From NCBI RefSeq assembly GCF_009299835.1, contig NZ_VKCZ01000010.1:62001-126000 (forward strand): 64,000 nucleotides of DNA, written 5' to 3'. Both the position numbers and the translations under genes were made by a program. Under the pieces are notes generated by a model, which ran no database searches, was not told where the DNA came from, and saw only the letters and a program-made list of their open reading frames with translations. Source of the DNA: Microlunatus speluncae (GTDB taxonomy: Bacteria; Actinomycetota; Actinomycetes; Propionibacteriales; Propionibacteriaceae). This document shows positions 61,824-64,000 of this stretch, one piece after another; position 1 is the first letter of the stretch; each line of letters opens with the position of its first letter.

Positions 61824-64000
61824 GTGTCAGCGGCACAGCAGAGCGGCAATCCGCCGGGCTATCCCTCCCAGTGGGAGGCCGATGTGCTGCTCACCGACGG
61901 CCGGGTCGCCCGACTGCGGCCGATCAAGCCGAGCGATGCCACCCGGCTGGTCGAGTTCTACGACCGGGTGTCGCCGGAATCGAAGTATCTGCGGTTCTTC
62001 GCGCCGTACCCGCGGCTGAGCCAGAAGGACGTGTCGCGGTTCACCGAGGTCGACTACGTGGACCGGGTGGCGTTCATCCTCACCCTGGGCGAGTTGATGA
62101 TCGGCGTCGGCCGCTACGACCGGCTGGAGAACGACCAGGCCGAGGTCGCGTTCCTGATCGAGGACGCCCATCAGGGCCGGGGGATCGCGCAGCTGCTGCT
62201 GGAGCACCTGGCCGAGGCGGCGCGGGAGCGGGGGATCACCAAGTTCGTCGCGGAGATCCTGCCGGAGAACCGGCGGATGGCGCAGGTCTTCGTCGACGCC
62301 GGGTATCGGGTGTCCAAGGACGTCGAGGACGGCGTGCTGTCGGTCGAGTTCCCGATCCTGCCGACCGACACGTCGGTCGGGGTGATGGAGCGGCGGGAGC
62401 ACCGGGCCGAGGCGGCGTCGATGCTGCGGCTGCTGACCCCGGAGCGGGTGGTCGTGCTCGGCCCCGGCCGCCGGGTCCAGGGCCTGGTCAACTCGCTGCT
62501 CAGCGGCGGCTTCCGCGGTGAGGTGACCGCCGTGAGTACGGACTCGGACGCGGTCTCCGGCGTCCGGACCGCGGCCTCGATCGCGACCATCGAAGGCTCG
62601 TTCGACCTGGTGGTGGTGTCGATCCCGACCAATGAGCTCGGCGCGGTGGTGATCGACGCGGCACACAAGGGCGCGCACGCCATGGTCGTGCTGACCGGGA
62701 CCGACTCCGCCCACGACAACCGGACCGTGGTCAGCCTGGCCCGGGCGTACGGGGTGCGCGCGATCGGCCCGGACGCCCTCGGCCTGATCAACACCGACCC
62801 GTCGATCGGGCTCAACGCCAGCCCCGGCCCGATGCCGCGGACCGGCGGCGTCGGCATCTTCTGCCAGTCCGCCGCCGTCGGGGTGGCGCTGATCAACCGG
62901 GCCCTGCGGCAGAACATCGGGCTGTCCTCGTTCATCAGCTCCGGCGCCTACGCCGACGTCACCGGCAACGACGTGATGCAGTTCTGGCAGGACGACGAGG
63001 CCACCCGGGCCTGCCTGCTGATGCTGGACTCGCTCGGCAACCCGCGCAAGTTCTTCCGGATCATCCGGCAGTTGACCCGGCGCAAGCCGGTGATCGTCTT
63101 CGCGCCGGGCCAGGCCCGGCGGTCCAGCCACATCGGCGTCCGCGGCGGGCTCGGGCACGCGCCGGAGCAGGCCGTCGACGCGTTGTTCCGGCAGGCCGGG
63201 GTGATCGTGGTGCACCGGCGCGGCGCCATGTTCGACATCGCCAAGATCGCCTCCCGGCAGCCGTTGCCGGCCGGCCCGCGGGTCCGGGTGATCGCCAACT
63301 CCGCCACCCTGGTGCAGCAGCTGATCCACACCGTGACCGCGGTCGGACTGCTGGCCGGTGGCGACCCGGTGGTGCTGCCGGGCGACGCGCCGCACGAGCA
63401 GTACGCCGAAGCGGTCCGGGCGGCACTGGCCGACGACGGTTGCGACGCGATCGTCTGCGCGGCGGTGGCGATCTTCGACAGCGGCACCGACGCGCTGCAC
63501 GCCACGCTGGATGACCTGGCCCGGCAGGCGAAGAAGCCGCTGGTCGGCGTGCTGATCGACTTCGACGAGTACGCCGACGCGGGTGGCGACGACGACGGGC
63601 CGGGCGGGCTGCCGACGTTCGACTCGCCGGCGGACGCGATCCAGGCCCTGTCCGCGCTGAGTGCGTACGCCCACTGGCGCGAGCGCGATCCCGGCGCGGT
63701 GCCGCTGCTCGACGTCGACGAGCTGGCCGCGAAGCGGGTGGTGAACCGGGTCCTGTCCCGGGATCGGGCCGGCCGCGAGCTGACCGGGCCGGAGGCGATG
63801 ACGCTGTTGTCGGTGTACGGCATCGAACTGGTGCCGCGGCACCGGGTTTCGGACCTGAATGAGGCGATCGAGGTGGCCGACCGCCTCGGCTGGGACGTGG
63901 TGCTGAAGGCGCGGTCGCGGGCGGTCCGCGGCCGGCCCGATCTGGCCGGCGTCTACCGCAACCTGGAGACGGCCGCCGCGCTGCGCGAGGCCTGGACCGA
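61824..64000 (+). CDS. GNAT acetyltransferase / ADP-forming acyl-CoA synthetase fusion (3' end outside window)
   Basis: 725 codons visible from the GTG at 61824; the gene runs off the end. N-terminal GNAT domain (residues 20-170): RLRPIKPSDATRLVEFYDRVSPESKYLRFFAPYPRLS, AFLIEDAHQGRGIAQLLLEHLAEAARERG. A CoA-binding/Rossmann domain follows (VVVLGPGRRVQGLVNSLLSGGFRG), then the ligase-CoA domain (GIFCQSAAVGVALINRAL, SSGAYADVTGNDVMQFW) and the beginning of an ATP-grasp segment (LVPRHRVSDLNEAIEVADRLG). Domain order is the reverse of E. coli PatZ and the same as the actinobacterial protein acetyltransferases, which acetylate acyl-CoA synthetases. Likely a lysine acetyltransferase controlling acyl-CoA metabolism. 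Confidence 0.88.
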   Translation, partial: MSAAQQSGNPPGYPSQWEADVLLTDGRVARLRPIKPSDATRLVEFYDRVSPESKYLRFFAPYPRLSQKDVSRFTEVDYVDRVAFILTLGELMIGVGRYDRLENDQAEVAFLIEDAHQGRGIAQLLLEHLAEAARERGITKFVAEILPENRRMAQVFVDAGYRVSKDVEDGVLSVEFPILPTDTSVGVMERREHRAEAASMLRLLTPERVVVLGPGRRVQGLVNSLLSGGFRGEVTAVSTDSDAVSGVRTAASIATIEGSFDLVVVSIPTNELGAVVIDAAHKGAHAMVVLTGTDSAHDNRTVVSLARAYGVRAIGPDALGLINTDPSIGLNASPGPMPRTGGVGIFCQSAAVGVALINRALRQNIGLSSFISSGAYADVTGNDVMQFWQDDEATRACLLMLDSLGNPRKFFRIIRQLTRRKPVIVFAPGQARRSSHIGVRGGLGHAPEQAVDALFRQAGVIVVHRRGAMFDIAKIASRQPLPAGPRVRVIANSATLVQQLIHTVTAVGLLAGGDPVVLPGDAPHEQYAEAVRAALADDGCDAIVCAAVAIFDSGTDALHATLDDLARQAKKPLVGVLIDFDEYADAGGDDDGPGGLPTFDSPADAIQALSALSAYAHWRERDPGAVPLLDVDELAAKRVVNRVLSRDRAGRELTGPEAMTLLSVYGIELVPRHRVSDLNEAIEVADRLGWDVVLKARSRAVRGRPDLAGVYRNLETAAALREAWT

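Overview
This is high-GC actinobacterial chromosome. The third codon positions are G/C-rich, GTG starts are frequent, and many genes overlap by GTGA or ATGA. NucS mismatch endonuclease, Scy/FilP-type coiled-coil proteins, a lysine-rich primary sigma factor next to a DUF7455 zinc protein, a SigB-like second sigma factor, a secreted AroQ-gamma chorismate mutase and a topoisomerase IV pair all fit Actinomycetota. A Propionibacteriales-like or Streptomyces-like relative is my best guess, but no rRNA or tRNA is present to fix it. The window is almost entirely core chromosome with one insertion sequence. No gene-free stretch exceeds about 300 bases, and I saw no tRNA, rRNA, CRISPR array, riboswitch or prophage.

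Layout. 1-8.3 kb: the end of an FtsX-ectodomain protein, nucS, two related polarity-type coiled-coil proteins flanking an AI-2E-family membrane protein, then methylmalonyl-CoA epimerase, thiolase and MeaB. 8.4-12.2 kb: a small membrane protein, a PH-domain protein, a MarR regulator, and a convergent pair made of a DUF6716 putative glycosyltransferase and a CMP-sialate-synthetase/HAD fusion. 12.3-17.8 kb: an isobutyryl-CoA-mutase-type large subunit, a TetR-hydrolase pair, secreted chorismate mutase and an AhpD/MarR divergent pair. 17.9-25.6 kb: HrpA helicase, a PAC2 protein, an HxlR/MFS divergent pair and acyl-CoA thioesterase II. 25.7-34.9 kb: SigB-like factor, S9 peptidase, a TetR/SRPBCC divergent pair, a thioesterase-like protein, a GCS2-type ligase coupled to a universal stress protein, the primary sigma factor and DUF7455. 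35.1-43.5 kb: ParE, an intact IS481-family element, beta-carbonic anhydrase, an HdeD-like protein, ParC and a CHAD protein. 43.5-49.7 kb: acyl-CoA synthetase and the glpK-glpX-glpD operon. 49.8-58.7 kb: cytochrome P450, phytanoyl-CoA dioxygenase, FdhF/YdeP-type oxidoreductase, a sugar ABC transporter without its ATPase, and an APH-type phosphotransferase. 58.7-64 kb: a DinB-like protein, a LicD-like/methyltransferase fusion, a PTH2-type peptidyl-tRNA hydrolase and the start of a GNAT/acyl-CoA-synthetase fusion.

How the genes work together. Several pieces point to branched or odd-chain acyl-CoA metabolism: epimerase, thiolase, MeaB, an IcmA-like mutase, TesB, an acyl-CoA synthetase, and a lysine-acetyltransferase/acyl-CoA-ligase fusion that could regulate such enzymes. 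The glp operon channels glycerol to glyceraldehyde-3-phosphate and, through GlpX, towards gluconeogenesis. Two loci (cytidylyltransferase/DUF6716 and LicD/methyltransferase) suggest decorated cell-surface glycans.

Most noteworthy. There are at least two sequence-related families of long hairpins immediately downstream of stop codons: a TTGTCAGA family with three copies, and a TCCCTGAGCCTGTCGAAGGG family with two complete copies and one half copy. Others are the Scy/FilP-like pair around a membrane transporter with a Gln/Gly-rich disordered tail, the LicD-methyltransferase fusion, a 125-bp antisense coding overlap that creates a low-complexity protein tail, and several clean operator-like palindromes next to regulators. 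I did not find a clearly novel multi-gene defence or biosynthetic system.
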